From an uncultured Eubacteriales bacterium (GTDB lineage Bacteria; Bacillota; Clostridia; Lachnospirales; Lachnospiraceae), in the NCBI GenBank assembly GCA_949292785.1, contig CASFBK010000002.1:62001-126000 (forward strand): a stretch of 64,000 nt of DNA. Direction: 5' to 3'. The notes below the pieces were generated by a model that was not told the DNA's origin, did no database searches, and saw only the letters and a list, made by a program, of their open reading frames with translations. Every line of letters begins with the position of its first letter. The stretch's first letter is position 1. The position numbers and the translations under genes were made by a program. Of this stretch, positions 53,994-64,000 are shown in pieces.

Positions 53994-54272
53994 ATGACAT
54001 TTGAAGAAGTGAAAAAAGAATTTTTTAAGTATGTTGGCTCATTGTTTGCAATGGTAAGGGAAGAAAAAGAAGCTTATGAGAGCTATAAATTGTTGAACAT
54101 TTCTGCGGATACTTTGGAAAAATGGAGACAAGAATTGTTTCTTAACTTGTGGGAGCAACTAAAAGTAAATGGAGCAAGTGGTTTGTTTAATAGAATGTAT
54201 AATCTTTCAGAAAATAAACATAATAGAGAAAACTTATTGATTTTGAAAGAGGCATTACATAAAGTGAATTAG
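53994..54272 (+). CDS. Intact immunity-like protein, last of the array
   Basis: 92 residues from the ATG at 53994 with AGAGGT before it. The sequence MTFEEVKKEFFKYVGSLFA, AYESYKLLNISADTLEKWRQ, LKVNGASGLFNRMYNLSE is helical and acidic. It is placed exactly as an immunity partner of the preceding tip. No family recognised. Confidence 0.72.
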   Translation: MTFEEVKKEFFKYVGSLFAMVREEKEAYESYKLLNISADTLEKWRQELFLNLWEQLKVNGASGLFNRMYNLSENKHNRENLLILKEALHKVN

Positions 54273-54449
54273 GCAAATCCGAAAGTAAATGCATGTATTT
54301 CTGAAACAGTACTGGGAAGAAAAGATGTATCAGAGAGAAGTGGTATGATTTTTGGGGCATATGATTTAGGTGAGCAGGAAATTGAGAAAGAACTGTTACA
54401 GTTTGTTTGGGGTTTAGTAACAGTTCAAACATCTGATGAAATAAACTAA
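54273..54449 (+). pseudogene. Gene remnant after the last immunity-like gene
   Basis: The same frame continues after the TAG of the previous gene for 58 codons: ANPKVNACISETVLGRKDVS, ERSGMIFGAYDLGEQEIEKE, LLQFVWGLVTVQTSDEIN, TAA. It has no start signal. It may be the end of another lost immunity gene. Confidence 0.5.
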
Positions 54450-54497
54450 GAATTACAAGAAACTTTACAAAAAAATAACAAGTAACTGATGATATGA

Positions 54498-54557
54498 AAA
54501 CACTTCCTTTTTATAATATTCGTAGGAACTGATTGCGAACGAAGAAAGGAAGTGTTT
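54498..54557 (+). promoter_or_regulatory. Promoter and inverted repeat before peptidase 1
   Basis: TATAAT at 54512-54517 is a -10 box with no recognisable -35. AAACACTTCCTTT (54498-54510) and AAAGGAAGTGTTT (54545-54557) form 13-bp perfect inverted arms, one over the -35/-10 spacer and the other over the ribosome binding site of the gene. The paralogue at 55608 has the same layout with the -10 at 55558-55563 and CTTC before it, so the element is probably regulatory. Confidence 0.6.
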
Positions 54558-54559
54558 CT

Positions 54560-55495
54560 ATGTCCTGGGAACATGAGCGGGATGATAGTGTCAGACGTGC
54601 TGCGGGAGCGAGAAAACGAAGACGGCATAGAAGAAGACAAATAAAACAGCTGGCATTTTGCACAGCAATGATTTGCATGGTGTGTATTGGAATCGTTGCG
54701 ATGATAAGCATAAAGCGAATAAATATTGAGCGTGTAAAAGAAATGGAACAGGAAGTACAGCAAAACCCGACAGAGACTCAAATACAGAAAATAAGTTCCA
54801 TCAGTCAGGAAGAAAATAAAGAAGAAACAGAAGCGCTGTTGGTTAGGGATTGGAAAGAGTCAGGGGATTATCTGGAAGAATTAGAGGACTGTCCCAAGGA
54901 GCTGCAAGAGTTGTTGGAAAAATATCCGGAAACTTATGATTATGTAATGGGATATTCCCAAAGAGACAAATATAAGGGGAAAAGTATTGACCTGACAGAG
55001 GACGTGGCAGAAGGCGAGGTGCCACTTCTCATACAGTGGGACAAGCGTTGGGGGTATGATAATTATGGAGATAAGCTGATTGGAGCAGCAGGCTGTGGAC
55101 CTACCTGTATGTCTATGGCATATATTTATTTAACCGGAAACACAGAAATGAACCCAAGAAAGATGGCAGAATTTGCAGATCGGAATGGATATAATTCAGA
55201 GGCGGGAACCAAATGGGATTTTTTCACAGAGGGAGCTACAATTCTCGGACTGGAAGGAAGTGAGATGAGCGTAACGGAAGATGGGATGAAGGCAGCCTTG
55301 GACTATGGAAATGTAATTATTTGCAGTATGAAACCGGGCGATTTTACGAAGGGCGGACATTTTATTGTGATTCGCGGATATGACAAGAATGGATTTTGGG
55401 TAAACGACCCAAACAGCAGAATAAACAGTGAAAAGCAGTGGGAGTATGATACGCTGCGCTATCAGATAAAAGGGGCATGGTCCATTGGCACATGA
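54560..55495 (+). CDS. Membrane-anchored C39-like cysteine peptidase (paralogue 1)
   Basis: 311 residues. The head is strongly basic (RRAAGARKRRRHRRRQIKQ), one membrane helix follows (about 42-60), then a linker and a peptidase_C39-like domain: VPLLIQWDKRWGYDNYG, catalytic Cys179 in AAGCGPTCMSMAY, GGHFIVIRGYDKNGF with the His and VNDPNSR with the Asp. The catalytic domain would sit outside the cell. It is unlike bacteriocin-ABC C39 domains; substrates may be peptides or cell-wall proteins. AAAGGAAG precedes the ATG at 54560. It is directly downstream of the toxin array, but a link is not shown. Confidence 0.88.
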   Translation: MSWEHERDDSVRRAAGARKRRRHRRRQIKQLAFCTAMICMVCIGIVAMISIKRINIERVKEMEQEVQQNPTETQIQKISSISQEENKEETEALLVRDWKESGDYLEELEDCPKELQELLEKYPETYDYVMGYSQRDKYKGKSIDLTEDVAEGEVPLLIQWDKRWGYDNYGDKLIGAAGCGPTCMSMAYIYLTGNTEMNPRKMAEFADRNGYNSEAGTKWDFFTEGATILGLEGSEMSVTEDGMKAALDYGNVIICSMKPGDFTKGGHFIVIRGYDKNGFWVNDPNSRINSEKQWEYDTLRYQIKGAWSIGT

Positions 55496-55607
55496 AACTT
55501 CATAAAAACTTAAGAAATACACGAGAAAAAACGAAAACTATAAAATGCTTCTTTTTTTATAATAGGTTCATAGAAAGTGAACTGAAAGTAAGAAAGGAAG
55601 TATTTTT

Positions 55608-56552
55608 ATGTCAGGGACAAAGACTGTATATGATAAGAGACAAAGGAATGTAACAGAAAGAAGCGGCGCAACAGGAAGAAACAGCATCGCAACAGGAAGA
55701 AATAGCAGACAAGTAAGGAAAAGAAGGAGACGCAGACAGAGAATCCGTCGGATAAAACAGACATTGGCATGCGTTGCAGCGGTTTTTTTCATCTGTGGTG
55801 GTATTGTGTTTATTGGAACAGGGGGGATGAATGACATACTAAGAGGGTTATGGAATCTGAAAAGTGAAGGGACACAGGAGGTAGAGGCTGCACAGCGGGC
55901 GGAGAAGTTTTTGAAAAGTCAGAAGAATGATTCCGTGGAAGCATATCCGGAAGAACTTCTTGAAATGTTAGAAAAGAATCCGGAGACCTATGATTTTGTC
56001 ACCAGCTATCCGGAAAGAAGCAAATATCAGGGAAAAGAGATTGACCTAAGCGGAGAGGTGACGAAAGGAGAAGTACCGTTGTTTCTGCAATGGGACAGAC
56101 GTTGGGGATATGACAGCTATGGAAATGAAATGATTGCCATAGCAGGCTGTGGGCCCACCTGTATGTCTATGGCGTATGTTTACCTGACGGGAAAAGTTGA
56201 CATGAATCCCAGGGAAATGGCAGAATTTGCAAATGACAATGGATATTATACAGAGGCTGGGACAAGCTGGAGCTTTTTTACCGATGGTGCGTCACAGTTA
56301 GGATTGTCAGGAACAGAAATCGGACTGGATGAAGCCAAGATGAAAGAAGTTCTGGACAGGGGAAATGTGATAATCTGCAGTATGCGCCCCGGAGATTTTA
56401 CCACCACCGGACATTTTATTCTGATTCGGGGCTACGATAAAGAGGGATTTCTGGTGAATGACCCAAATAGCAAAGAGAGAAGCGAACAACATTGGAAGTA
56501 TAATACCCTGTATTCCCAGATAAAATGTCTCTGGTCGATAGGGAGTGTGTGA
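55608..56552 (+). CDS. Membrane-anchored C39-like cysteine peptidase (paralogue 2)
   Basis: 314 residues, same design as its neighbour: a head rich in Arg/Lys/Ser (KRQRNVTERSGATGRNSIAT), a membrane helix (about 55-75), then VPLFLQWDRRWGYDSYG, Cys181 in AGCGPTCMSMAY, TTGHFILIRGYDKEGF and VNDPNSK. A short ATGRNS repeat occurs in the head. Tandem duplication is clear from the promoters as well as the proteins. A terminator follows. Confidence 0.88.
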   Translation: MSGTKTVYDKRQRNVTERSGATGRNSIATGRNSRQVRKRRRRRQRIRRIKQTLACVAAVFFICGGIVFIGTGGMNDILRGLWNLKSEGTQEVEAAQRAEKFLKSQKNDSVEAYPEELLEMLEKNPETYDFVTSYPERSKYQGKEIDLSGEVTKGEVPLFLQWDRRWGYDSYGNEMIAIAGCGPTCMSMAYVYLTGKVDMNPREMAEFANDNGYYTEAGTSWSFFTDGASQLGLSGTEIGLDEAKMKEVLDRGNVIICSMRPGDFTTTGHFILIRGYDKEGFLVNDPNSKERSEQHWKYNTLYSQIKCLWSIGSV

Positions 56553-56591
56553 ACAAATGTCTGTAAATGCTAATTTTCCATGATAATAGTT

Positions 56592-56630
56592 GGGCTGAAA
56601 ATTTTTCATAAATTTTCAGCCCATGTTTTG
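56592..56630 (+). terminator. Terminator after the peptidase pair
   Basis: GGGCTGAAAATTT pairs perfectly with AAATTTTCAGCCC and ATGTTTTGC follows. It lies between convergent genes. Confidence 0.8.
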
Positions 56631-56672
56631 CATTTTAAAATGTGTAACTATCTGGTATTTTGGTTATTTCCG

Positions 56673-57362
56673 TTATTTATTAAAAACTAAATTTTGCCAT
56701 GTAATATTTGAAACTTTTCCCTCTTCGTCAAAAGTGAACTTATATGACCGGTAAACTTCTTCGGACTCATAATAATAAGTTGTTAAATCTGAAGTAGTTG
56801 AAGTTGGCTCACCGAATACTTCCTGCACTTCATCTTGGGTAGAACCTAACTTAATGCCACCATATACTTCAATATTTAAAGCGGTTTCATCATCCTTTGC
56901 ATATACATAACTCATATCAAATCCGCCGATTACAGATTCGGAAACTTTAACAGAGGAATCACTTGGATTATAAGGTGTTAAGTTAAAAACGGTATCTCCA
57001 TTTGAATTTTCCATATGACCAGCGCCAATCATATACTTATTAGCCGGAAGCTCTTCCTCTAATTCGGATTCTCTTACATTAAAACCAACTGCTGATAATG
57101 AGCTGATTTCATCACCTGCATAAAATTTTTCCCCATTAATGGAAAAGAAATAAGATTCGTTATCATTAAGAAAATCTGATTTTGTGTCTTCTTCGTTTTT
57201 TTGGGTTTCTTCCGGTTCAGTTGAAACATCGCTGTCGCTTTTTGAAGTATTACTGCCGCTCTTTGAAGTGTTTTTCTCTTCCGTTGCGCCGCATCCTGCA
57301 GTCAGAGATAGCAATAAGCAGAAACACAAAACGCTAATTAGAATTTTTCTTATGTTTTTCAT
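56673..57362 (-). CDS. Lipoprotein with BamE/SmpA-like C-terminal repeat
   Basis: 229 residues from the ATG at 57362, which AGGAGG precedes; the frame extends 44 codons further without a site. The signal ends LLSLTAGCGATEE, a lipobox, so Cys is lipidated. A Ser/Asp/Glu-rich linker (about 25-55) follows, then a domain with YFFSINGEKFYAGDEISSL and near the end GGIKLGSTQDEVQEVFGEP, with KFTFDEEGKVSNITW, a repeat seen in BamE-like small folds. The function is unknown. Confidence 0.8.
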   Translation of the reverse strand: MKNIRKILISVLCFCLLLSLTAGCGATEEKNTSKSGSNTSKSDSDVSTEPEETQKNEEDTKSDFLNDNESYFFSINGEKFYAGDEISSLSAVGFNVRESELEEELPANKYMIGAGHMENSNGDTVFNLTPYNPSDSSVKVSESVIGGFDMSYVYAKDDETALNIEVYGGIKLGSTQDEVQEVFGEPTSTTSDLTTYYYESEEVYRSYKFTFDEEGKVSNITWQNLVFNK

Positions 57363-57544
57363 AAATTTTCCTCCTGTGAAAAATGTAATTATTAAAACAA
57401 GTATAAAATAGATTAAAAATAATTTCAATTCAAAAACATTGATTTTAATGCACTTTTTGCTTATACTTATTAAAATGAAATCCGATGAATTCAAAGTAGA
57501 AGGGTTAATATTGACATATGAAAATATCAGATAGGGAGAGAGAT

Positions 57545-58192
57545 ATGCAATACAAAGCAGTGATTTTTGATTTTGACTATACCTTAGGGGATTCCACAGA
57601 TGGAATCGTATTAAGTTCTAATTATGCATTAGAAAAAATGGGATATAAGCAGGCGGAACGAGAAGCAATCCGTAAGACCATAGGGCTTTCTCTGCCGGAA
57701 AGCTATGTCGCTTTAACAGGAGACAAGCAATCGGAAAAGGGAGAAGAGTTCCGAGCTTATTTTATAGAAAAAGCGGATGAGGTTATGACAGATTGCTCCG
57801 AGCTATATCCGGACGCAAGAGCAATCTTAGAACACTTGAAGCAAAAGGGGATTAAGATTGCAATCGTAACCACAAAGTTTGATTATCGGATTGAGGGAAT
57901 TCTGGAAAAATGTCAGGCGAAAAAATATGTAGCCATGATTATAGGAGGCAATAATGTGGCAAATCCCAAGCCTGATCCGGAGGGAACCTTGAAGGTAATA
58001 CAGGAATGGAATCTGGCGAAGGAAGAGGTACTTTATGTAGGAGATAGTCTGGTAGATGCGAAGACTGCGAAATGTGCCGGAGTTTCTTTTGCGGGCGTTA
58101 CCACAGGAACCACAACAAAAGAGAATTTTAAGGAATATGATTGTATAGGCGTCTTTGAGAATCTGACAGAGTTAAAAGAAAGATTATTTTGA
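57545..58192 (+). CDS. HAD-family hydrolase, phosphoglycolate phosphatase-like
   Basis: 215 residues from the ATG at 57545 with GGGAGAG before it. Motif I is AVIFDFDYTLGDS with the nucleophile Asp, a helical cap follows, motif II is IAIVTTK, motif III Lys is in ANPKPDP and motif IV is VLYVGDSLVDAKTA. It would hydrolyse a small phosphate ester; GPH/PpaX-like activity is the likely class. It stands alone and converges on pyrG. Confidence 0.88.
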   Translation: MQYKAVIFDFDYTLGDSTDGIVLSSNYALEKMGYKQAEREAIRKTIGLSLPESYVALTGDKQSEKGEEFRAYFIEKADEVMTDCSELYPDARAILEHLKQKGIKIAIVTTKFDYRIEGILEKCQAKKYVAMIIGGNNVANPKPDPEGTLKVIQEWNLAKEEVLYVGDSLVDAKTAKCAGVSFAGVTTGTTTKENFKEYDCIGVFENLTELKERLF

Positions 58193-58250
58193 CGGAAAAA
58201 CAATGAAAAGAAAGCGGTAAGACGCCGAAAAAGCGGCTTGCACAGCGCAT

Positions 58251-58292
58251 AAAGTGCCCAAGTTCCTCCAGAGTGAAGGACTTGGGCACTTT
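58251..58292. terminator. Hairpin between convergent HAD gene and pyrG
   Basis: AAAGTGCCCAAGT pairs with ACTTGGGCACTTT, with one bulged base pair extension and a purine-rich loop. T-runs on both sides are short, so it acts as a modest bidirectional terminator. Confidence 0.7.
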
Positions 58293-58332
58293 GGTATTTG
58301 GTTCTAAATAAATTTTGTAGTAAAAGTTCAAA

Positions 58333-59937
58333 TTATCTGGTTGTTTTTACGGCAGCCTCCACAAATCCTTTGAACAATGGATGCGGTCTGTTTGGTCTGG
58401 ACTTCAGCTCCGGATGTGCCTGAGTTGCAATGAACCATGGATGTTCCGGAATCTCAATCATTTCTACGATTCTTCCATCTGGAGAAAGTCCGCATAATTT
58501 CAAACCATGTTCCGTCAGTGCGGCACGGTAGTCATTGTTAAATTCATAACGATGACGGTGTCTTTCTTCGATATTTTCGGTACCATAGACCTGATATGCT
58601 CTGGAGGTCTTGTCCAAAACACATGGATAAGAACCAAGCCGCAAGGTACCGCCGATATCTTCTACACCATTTTGGTCAGGCATAAGTGCGATAACCGGAT
58701 GGGTGGTCTGAGGATTCAATTCAATACTATGAGCATCATTCATGCCGCAGACATGACGGGCATATTCCACGATAGCCAGCTGCATACCAAGGCACAGACC
58801 AAGGAAAGGAACGTTATGCTCTCGTGCATACTTGCAGGCAAGAATCTTTCCGTCAATTCCTCTGTCACCGAAGCCGCCCGGAACTAAAATACCTTGTACA
58901 TTACCAAGCACTTCATCTATATTTTCTTCTGTCAATAATTCGGAGTCTACCCATTTGATGTTTACGGTTGCACGCTCTGCAATACCGCCGTGCTTCAATG
59001 CTTCTACTACAGAAATATAGGCATCATGAAGCTGGATATATTTTCCTACCAAAGCAATTTCCACTTCTTTATTAGGATGACGCAACGCATCTACCATATC
59101 GGTCCAATCACTTAAATCCGGTTCCGGACAGTCAAGGTGCAGACATTCGCAGGCAACCTGTGCCAAATGCTCTTTTTCCATAGCAAGAGGAGCTTCGTAC
59201 AGATATTCTACATCCAGATTCTGAAGAACATTTTTATTTGGCACGTTACAAAACAGTGCGATTTTATCTTTCAATCCCTGGTCTAACGGCTGCTCAGAAC
59301 GGCATACAATAATATCCGGCTGGATACCCATTCCCTGTAATTCCTTTACACTTGCCTGGGTCGGTTTGGTCTTCATTTCTCCGGAAGCATGAAGATATGG
59401 AATCAAAGTAACATGAATCAGAATCGCATTGTCATGTCCCACCTCATGCTGGAACTGACGAATCGATTCTAAGAAAGGCTGGCTTTCAATATCTCCGACG
59501 GTTCCTCCGACTTCAATAATGGCAATCTGGGTCTCTTCTGTGGTAAAGTCACGGTAAAAACGGCTTTTGATTTCATTGGTAATATGCGGAATTACCTGAA
59601 CCGTTCCTCCGCCATAGTCGCCGCGACGTTCCTTTTGCAGTACAGACCAGTAGACCTTACCGGTAGTTACATTAGAATTTTTATTCAGGCTCTCATCAAT
59701 AAAACGTTCATAATGTCCTAAGTCCAAGTCAGTTTCAGCGCCATCATCGGTAACAAAAACCTCGCCATGCTGAATCGGGTTCATCGTTCCCGGATCAATG
59801 TTGATATATGGGTCGAATTTCTGCATGGTGACCTTGAATCCACGGGCTTTTAACAGACGGCCTAAAGAAGCGGCTGTAATTCCTTTTCCCAGTCCGGATA
59901 CAACACCACCGGTGACAAAGACGTATTTTACGGGCAT
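58333..59937 (-). CDS. pyrG: CTP synthase
   Basis: 534 residues. The synthetase domain starts [20 protein letters not shown] (nucleotide loop) with [20 protein letters not shown] and [11 protein letters not shown]; the C-terminal glutaminase has PGGFGDRG, the nucleophile Cys in [11 protein letters not shown] and the His-Glu pair in THPEL-like AQAHPEL. It aminates UTP to CTP with glutamine. GGAGG precedes the ATG. On the minus strand a TATAAT lies at 59992-59997, about 55 bases upstream. Confidence 0.96.
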   Translation of the reverse strand: MPVKYVFVTGGVVSGLGKGITAASLGRLLKARGFKVTMQKFDPYINIDPGTMNPIQHGEVFVTDDGAETDLDLGHYERFIDESLNKNSNVTTGKVYWSVLQKERRGDYGGGTVQVIPHITNEIKSRFYRDFTTEETQIAIIEVGGTVGDIESQPFLESIRQFQHEVGHDNAILIHVTLIPYLHASGEMKTKPTQASVKELQGMGIQPDIIVCRSEQPLDQGLKDKIALFCNVPNKNVLQNLDVEYLYEAPLAMEKEHLAQVACECLHLDCPEPDLSDWTDMVDALRHPNKEVEIALVGKYIQLHDAYISVVEALKHGGIAERATVNIKWVDSELLTEENIDEVLGNVQGILVPGGFGDRGIDGKILACKYAREHNVPFLGLCLGMQLAIVEYARHVCGMNDAHSIELNPQTTHPVIALMPDQNGVEDIGGTLRLGSYPCVLDKTSRAYQVYGTENIEERHRHRYEFNNDYRAALTEHGLKLCGLSPDGRIVEMIEIPEHPWFIATQAHPELKSRPNRPHPLFKGFVEAAVKTTR

Positions 59938-60104
59938 AGGTAGTTCCTCCTTTTATATGTGAAAGTTTTTCGTTTACTCAATAACCAATACATTATACTA
60001 CCTTGTTTTAAAGAAATCTAGGATTTTTTGAAAAAACTTTTTTTCAAACAAAAGAAAGTTTAGAAAAACTTAATAAATATGAAGAAAAGTTTAGGAAGAA
60101 TATA

Positions 60105-60133
60105 TTGATTTTCCAAGAGAATAAACATATAAT
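60105..60133 (+). promoter_or_regulatory. Sigma-A promoter of ftsH
   Basis: TTGATT (60105-60110), a 17-base spacer and TATAAT (60128-60133), 48 bases before the ftsH ATG. It diverges from the pyrG promoter. Confidence 0.85.
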
Positions 60134-60180
60134 AATAATCGTATCGCAGATAGAAGAGCGATATATTTAGGAGGAAATAA

Positions 60181-62340
60181 ATGGAGAACAAAGGAAATAA
60201 TAACAATAATGGTGGTGGTAATAACAACGGCGGAGGCGGTAATAATAAGAATGGAATGACCATTTTGATTTTCTGTCTGACTGCGCTGATGGTATTATTT
60301 TTCGTAAGTATGCTGAATAGCTGTGTGAATAAAGCTTTGAATAAAGAGATTACTTATTCTGAGTTTATAGAGATGGTAGAGGAAGATAAGGTTGAGAAAG
60401 TAACCTTGGATAATGGCAAAATACAGATTGAACCAAAGGGCGAATCGGTTGCCAAAATTACTTACTATACGGCACAGTTAAATGATGACGACTTATTGCC
60501 GTTGTTGAAAGAACATGCTGTAGAAGTGACAGGAACCATAGAAGATGTGTCATCTGCAATTCTTTGGAATATGTTAAGCTATATTGTTCCATTGGCACTG
60601 GTATGGATATTGCTGTACTTCCTGATTTTCCGCAAAATGGGAAGTGGCGGAATGATGGGTGTCGGAAAGACAACCGCTAAGGTATATGTAGAAAAGTCTA
60701 CAGGCGTTACATTTAAAGATGTAGCCGGACAGGATGAAGCCAAGGAATCATTGCAGGAAGTAGTAGACTTTTTGCATAATCCTAAGAAATATACCGATAT
60801 TGGTGCAAAGCTTCCAAAGGGAGCATTGCTCGTTGGACCGCCCGGAACCGGTAAGACCCTTCTGGCAAAGGCAGTTGCAGGAGAGGCAAAGGTGCCGTTT
60901 TTCTCATTGGCAGGTTCTGACTTTGTAGAAATGTTCGTAGGTGTAGGTGCATCCCGTGTAAGAGACCTGTTTAAAGAAGCCCAGAAGCAGGCGCCATGTA
61001 TTATTTTTATTGATGAAATTGATGCCATTGGTAAGAGCCGTGACAGCCGTTATGGCGGCAATGATGAACGTGAACAGACACTGAATCAGCTGCTTGCGGA
61101 AATGGATGGTTTCGATACCTCTAAGGGTCTGCTGATTTTAGCAGCAACGAACCGACCGGAGGTTTTGGACAAGGCATTACTGCGACCGGGACGATTTGAC
61201 CGTAGAATCATTGTGGATAAACCGGACTTAAAGGGAAGAGTAGAGACGCTCAAGGTACATGCTAAGAATGTATTAATGGATGACAGTGTAGATTTAGAAG
61301 CCATTGCGCTGGCAACCTCCGGGGCAGTTGGTTCTGACCTTGCCAATATGATTAACGAAGCGGCGATTAACGCTGTAAAGAGTGGAAGAAAATATGTAAA
61401 TCAGGCAGATTTGTTTGAATCTGTGGAAGTGGTCATTGCCGGTAAGGAAAAGAAAGACCGTATCATGGGACCAAAGGAAAAGAAAATGGTGGCATATCAT
61501 GAAGTGGGTCACGCTTTGGTAACTGCATTACAAAAGGATGCAGAACCGGTCCAGAAGATTACTATTGTACCAAGAACCATGGGTGCATTAGGATATACCA
61601 TGCAGGTGCCGGAAGAAGAGAAGTTCCTTATGACAAAGAATGAGCTGATTGCTCATCTGGTTACTTATATGGGTGGCCGTGCAGCAGAAGAAATTGTATT
61701 TGATTCTGTGACCACCGGAGCTTCTAATGATATTGAGCAGGCAACAAAGATTGCAAGAGCCATGGTGACGCAGTACGGTATGTCTGACAAGTTTGGTCTG
61801 ATGGGATTGGTAACGATTGAAAATCAGTATTTGGACGGACGCGCCAGTCTGAACTGTGGAGAAGAGACAGCGGCTCAGATTGACCAGGAAGTCATGAAGA
61901 TTTTAAAAGAAAGCTATGACGAAGCAAAACGTCTTCTGACGGAAAATCGTGAGATTCTGGATGAAATTTCAGATTATCTGTATCAGCATGAAACCATTAC
62001 CGGTAAGGAATTTATGAAGATATTCCGTAAGCTGAAGGGAATCCCGGAGCCGGAGGAAAAGACAGAAGCGGAAAAAGCAGCAGAGGAATTACAGGCAGAA
62101 GAGAAACTGGCAGAAGAGAAGCTGGCAGAAGAAAAACAGGCAGAAGAGCTGACCGAACAAGCTGTGATATATATGCAACCGCTAGAAGAAGCGGCGGAAG
62201 AGGTAGAATGGCCGAAGGAAATAGATTTACCTAAAGAAGTAGATTTGCCAAAAGAAGTACGGACAGAGAAAGAAGAGAGTTCTTCAGAGTCCAAGGAAGA
62301 TGAGGATTATCTGGATAAATTATTAAAAGGAATGAAATAA
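60181..62340 (+). CDS. ftsH: ATP-dependent zinc metalloprotease FtsH
   Basis: 719 residues. After an Asn/Gly-rich head (residues 2-25) come two membrane helices (about 26-46 and 121-141) bracketing the small extracellular domain. The AAA domain has [39 protein letters not shown]; the protease has HEVGH at 440-444 for zinc. A long charged tail (about 625-719), with [13 protein letters not shown] and two LPKEV repeats, goes beyond the usual end. FtsH degrades misfolded membrane and regulatory proteins. AGGAGG precedes the ATG, and uvrC overlaps its stop by one base. Confidence 0.95.
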   Translation: MENKGNNNNNGGGNNNGGGGNNKNGMTILIFCLTALMVLFFVSMLNSCVNKALNKEITYSEFIEMVEEDKVEKVTLDNGKIQIEPKGESVAKITYYTAQLNDDDLLPLLKEHAVEVTGTIEDVSSAILWNMLSYIVPLALVWILLYFLIFRKMGSGGMMGVGKTTAKVYVEKSTGVTFKDVAGQDEAKESLQEVVDFLHNPKKYTDIGAKLPKGALLVGPPGTGKTLLAKAVAGEAKVPFFSLAGSDFVEMFVGVGASRVRDLFKEAQKQAPCIIFIDEIDAIGKSRDSRYGGNDEREQTLNQLLAEMDGFDTSKGLLILAATNRPEVLDKALLRPGRFDRRIIVDKPDLKGRVETLKVHAKNVLMDDSVDLEAIALATSGAVGSDLANMINEAAINAVKSGRKYVNQADLFESVEVVIAGKEKKDRIMGPKEKKMVAYHEVGHALVTALQKDAEPVQKITIVPRTMGALGYTMQVPEEEKFLMTKNELIAHLVTYMGGRAAEEIVFDSVTTGASNDIEQATKIARAMVTQYGMSDKFGLMGLVTIENQYLDGRASLNCGEETAAQIDQEVMKILKESYDEAKRLLTENREILDEISDYLYQHETITGKEFMKIFRKLKGIPEPEEKTEAEKAAEELQAEEKLAEEKLAEEKQAEELTEQAVIYMQPLEEAAEEVEWPKEIDLPKEVDLPKEVRTEKEESSSESKEDEDYLDKLLKGMK

Positions 62341-64000
62341 TGTTTGATATTCAGGAAGAATTGAAAAAGCTCCCACAGAAGCCGGGAGTATATATCATGC
62401 ATGATGCACAGGATACGATTATCTATATCGGAAAGGCAGTAAGCCTTCGAAATCGTGTCCGTCAGTACTTTCGCCCCAGCCATAACGAGGGGATTCGCAA
62501 GGACCAGATGGTAAAGCAGATTGCAAGATTCGAGTATATCATTACAGATTCTGAACTGGAAGCCTTGATTTTGGAATGTAACTTAATTAAGGAGCACAGA
62601 CCGAAATATAATACGATGTTGCGGGATGACAAGTCATATCCCTATATTAGAGTGACCCTGGGAGAAGCTTTTCCCAGAGTCCTCTTTTCACGTCAGATGA
62701 AAAAAGATAAGTCCCGTTATTTTGGTCCATATACCAGCGCAGGAGCGGTAAAGGACACCATAGAGCTCTTAAGGAAAATCTATCAGCTGCGTACCTGCAA
62801 CCGTTCTCTTCCCAAAGATACGGGAAAGGACAGACCATGTCTCAATTATCATATTCACCAATGCATGGCGCCTTGTCAGGGATATATCAGCCAGGAAGCG
62901 TATCGCGAAAGGATTGACAAGGCAATAGAGTTTTTAAATGGAAACTATCAGCCGGTGTTGAAAGAATTAGAAGAGAAAATGCAGCAGGCATCGGAAAATC
63001 TGGAATTCGAAAAAGCGATTGAGTATCGGGAACTTTTAAATAGTGTCAAACAGATAGCACAGAAACAGAAGATTACTAATTCTGATGGAGAAGATAAGGA
63101 TATTATTGCTATGGCAGCGGATGAAGAGGATGCAGTGGTACAGGTATTCTTTGTGCGGGATGGCAAGCTGATTGGAAGAGACCATTTCCATGTGAGAATT
63201 GGTGGTGGAGATACCCATAGTCAGGTATTGGCTGAATTTCTAAAGCAGTTTTATGCAGGAACCCCTTTTATTCCCAGGGAAATTATGCTTCCTCAGGAAA
63301 TCGAAGAAGCGGAAGTGATTAGCCAGTGGCTGACAGAAAAACGTGGACAAAAAGTATATATTCGTGTACCCAAAAAGGGAACGAAGGAAAAACTGGTAGA
63401 ACTGGCAGGAAAAAATGCAGCCATGGTCTTAAGCCAGGATAAGGAAAAAATCAAGCGAGAAGAAGGAAGAACCATAGGGGCGCTGAAAGAAATTGCCGCA
63501 TTGCTGGATATGGAGGGATTGAACCGCATTGAGGCATTTGATATTTCCAACATCAACGGGTTTGAAACCGTGGGTTCCATGATTGTGTATGAAAAGGGAA
63601 AACCAAAGCGCAGCGACTACCGTAAGTTCAAGCTTCGTACCGTAACCAGACCGGATGACTACGGTTCCATGTACGAGGTGCTTACCAGAAGATTTACCCA
63701 TGGTATGAAAGAACAGGCGGAGCGTAAGGAACGCAAGCTGGAGCAGGAATATGGAAGCTTTACCCGCTTTCCGGATTTAATTATGATGGATGGCGGAAAG
63801 GGTCAGGTAAATGTGGCATTACGGGTGTTAGAAGAGCTTCGGTTAAACATCCCTGTGTGTGGTATGGTAAAGGACGATAATCACCGGACCCGGGGACTTT
63901 ACTATAACAATCAGGAGATTCCAATTGAAAAAAGCAGTGAGGGCTTTAAATTGATTACCAGAGTACAGGATGAAGCGCACCGATTTGCTATTGAATATCA
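62340..64000 (+). CDS. uvrC: Excinuclease ABC subunit C, N-terminal part
   Basis: The frame is open from an ATG overlapping the ftsH stop (TAATG) to the window edge, 553 codons, so the C-terminus is missing. The GIY-YIG nuclease domain (about 12-95) has [20 protein letters not shown]; Cys-containing CNRSLPKD and [10 protein letters not shown] follow; a UVR domain is at about 200-235, then the RNase H-like endonuclease with [19 protein letters not shown] and [12 protein letters not shown]. It makes both incisions in nucleotide excision repair with UvrB. Confidence 0.95.
   Translation, partial: MFDIQEELKKLPQKPGVYIMHDAQDTIIYIGKAVSLRNRVRQYFRPSHNEGIRKDQMVKQIARFEYIITDSELEALILECNLIKEHRPKYNTMLRDDKSYPYIRVTLGEAFPRVLFSRQMKKDKSRYFGPYTSAGAVKDTIELLRKIYQLRTCNRSLPKDTGKDRPCLNYHIHQCMAPCQGYISQEAYRERIDKAIEFLNGNYQPVLKELEEKMQQASENLEFEKAIEYRELLNSVKQIAQKQKITNSDGEDKDIIAMAADEEDAVVQVFFVRDGKLIGRDHFHVRIGGGDTHSQVLAEFLKQFYAGTPFIPREIMLPQEIEEAEVISQWLTEKRGQKVYIRVPKKGTKEKLVELAGKNAAMVLSQDKEKIKREEGRTIGALKEIAALLDMEGLNRIEAFDISNINGFETVGSMIVYEKGKPKRSDYRKFKLRTVTRPDDYGSMYEVLTRRFTHGMKEQAERKERKLEQEYGSFTRFPDLIMMDGGKGQVNVALRVLEELRLNIPVCGMVKDDNHRTRGLYYNNQEIPIEKSSEGFKLITRVQDEAHRFAIEY

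Noticed and set aside
55608..56552. C39 peptidases as bacteriocin leader-cleaving transporters
   Set aside because: They lack ABC and multi-helix transporter domains and carry only one membrane segment.

Overview
This window looks like chromosome from a Gram-positive anaerobe of the class Clostridia, most likely a Lachnospiraceae (Blautia/Ruminococcus-type) gut bacterium. The reasons are strong AGGAGG ribosome binding sites, genes ordered without an outer membrane, a tryptophan T-box leader, HydF-type [FeFe]-hydrogenase maturation genes, a long-form HPF, VanRS-like regulators and secreted GH18 chitinases. The genus is not settled by the sequence. No tRNA, rRNA or CRISPR array is visible.

Layout. 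0-3.4 kb: 5' part of a YfhO-like membrane protein (minus) diverging from a response regulator/histidine kinase pair. 3.4-6.7 kb (minus): greA, a His-rich CsoR-type repressor, glpP, two paralogous XRE regulators and a FabG-like reductase. 6.8-12 kb: a 199-bp MITE-like element, hpf, a dispersed 54-bp repeat, a frameshifted GH18 chitinase and a chemoreceptor. 12-20 kb: ddl, murF, ilvE, a small sigma factor with an ABC export/permease set, and an Rpn-family nuclease. 20-29 kb: plsC, a PrcB-domain lipoprotein and the T-box-controlled operon trpE-G-C-F-B-A-D, with trpD last and two repeat copies inserted between leader and trpE. 29-46.6 kb: an intact GH18 chitinase, an rRNA methyltransferase, an ABC-F protein, ybaK, degV, trkA-trkH, a hydrogenase-maturation cluster (TM1266-type regulator, hydF, aspartase-like lyase), sulP and a VanRS-like pair.

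46.9-54.5 kb is the accessory highlight: a polymorphic-toxin locus. Three small helical proteins (one with a W-x-G turn) precede a 497-residue toxin with a pretoxin-like segment and a variable C-terminal tip, followed by an immunity-like gene. Downstream lies an array of at least six displaced toxin tips, several still attached to scraps of the conserved toxin body, almost every one followed by its own small immunity-like ORF. Some of these are intact and some carry single-base frameshifts. Three tips end in a GGGxQ motif like that of TNT-type NAD glycohydrolase toxins. This looks like an orphan toxin/immunity cassette reservoir used for tip exchange. No secretion machinery lies in the window.

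54.5-64 kb: two tandem paralogous membrane-anchored C39-like cysteine peptidases with matching promoters, a lipoprotein, a HAD phosphatase, pyrG, ftsH and the 5' part of uvrC.
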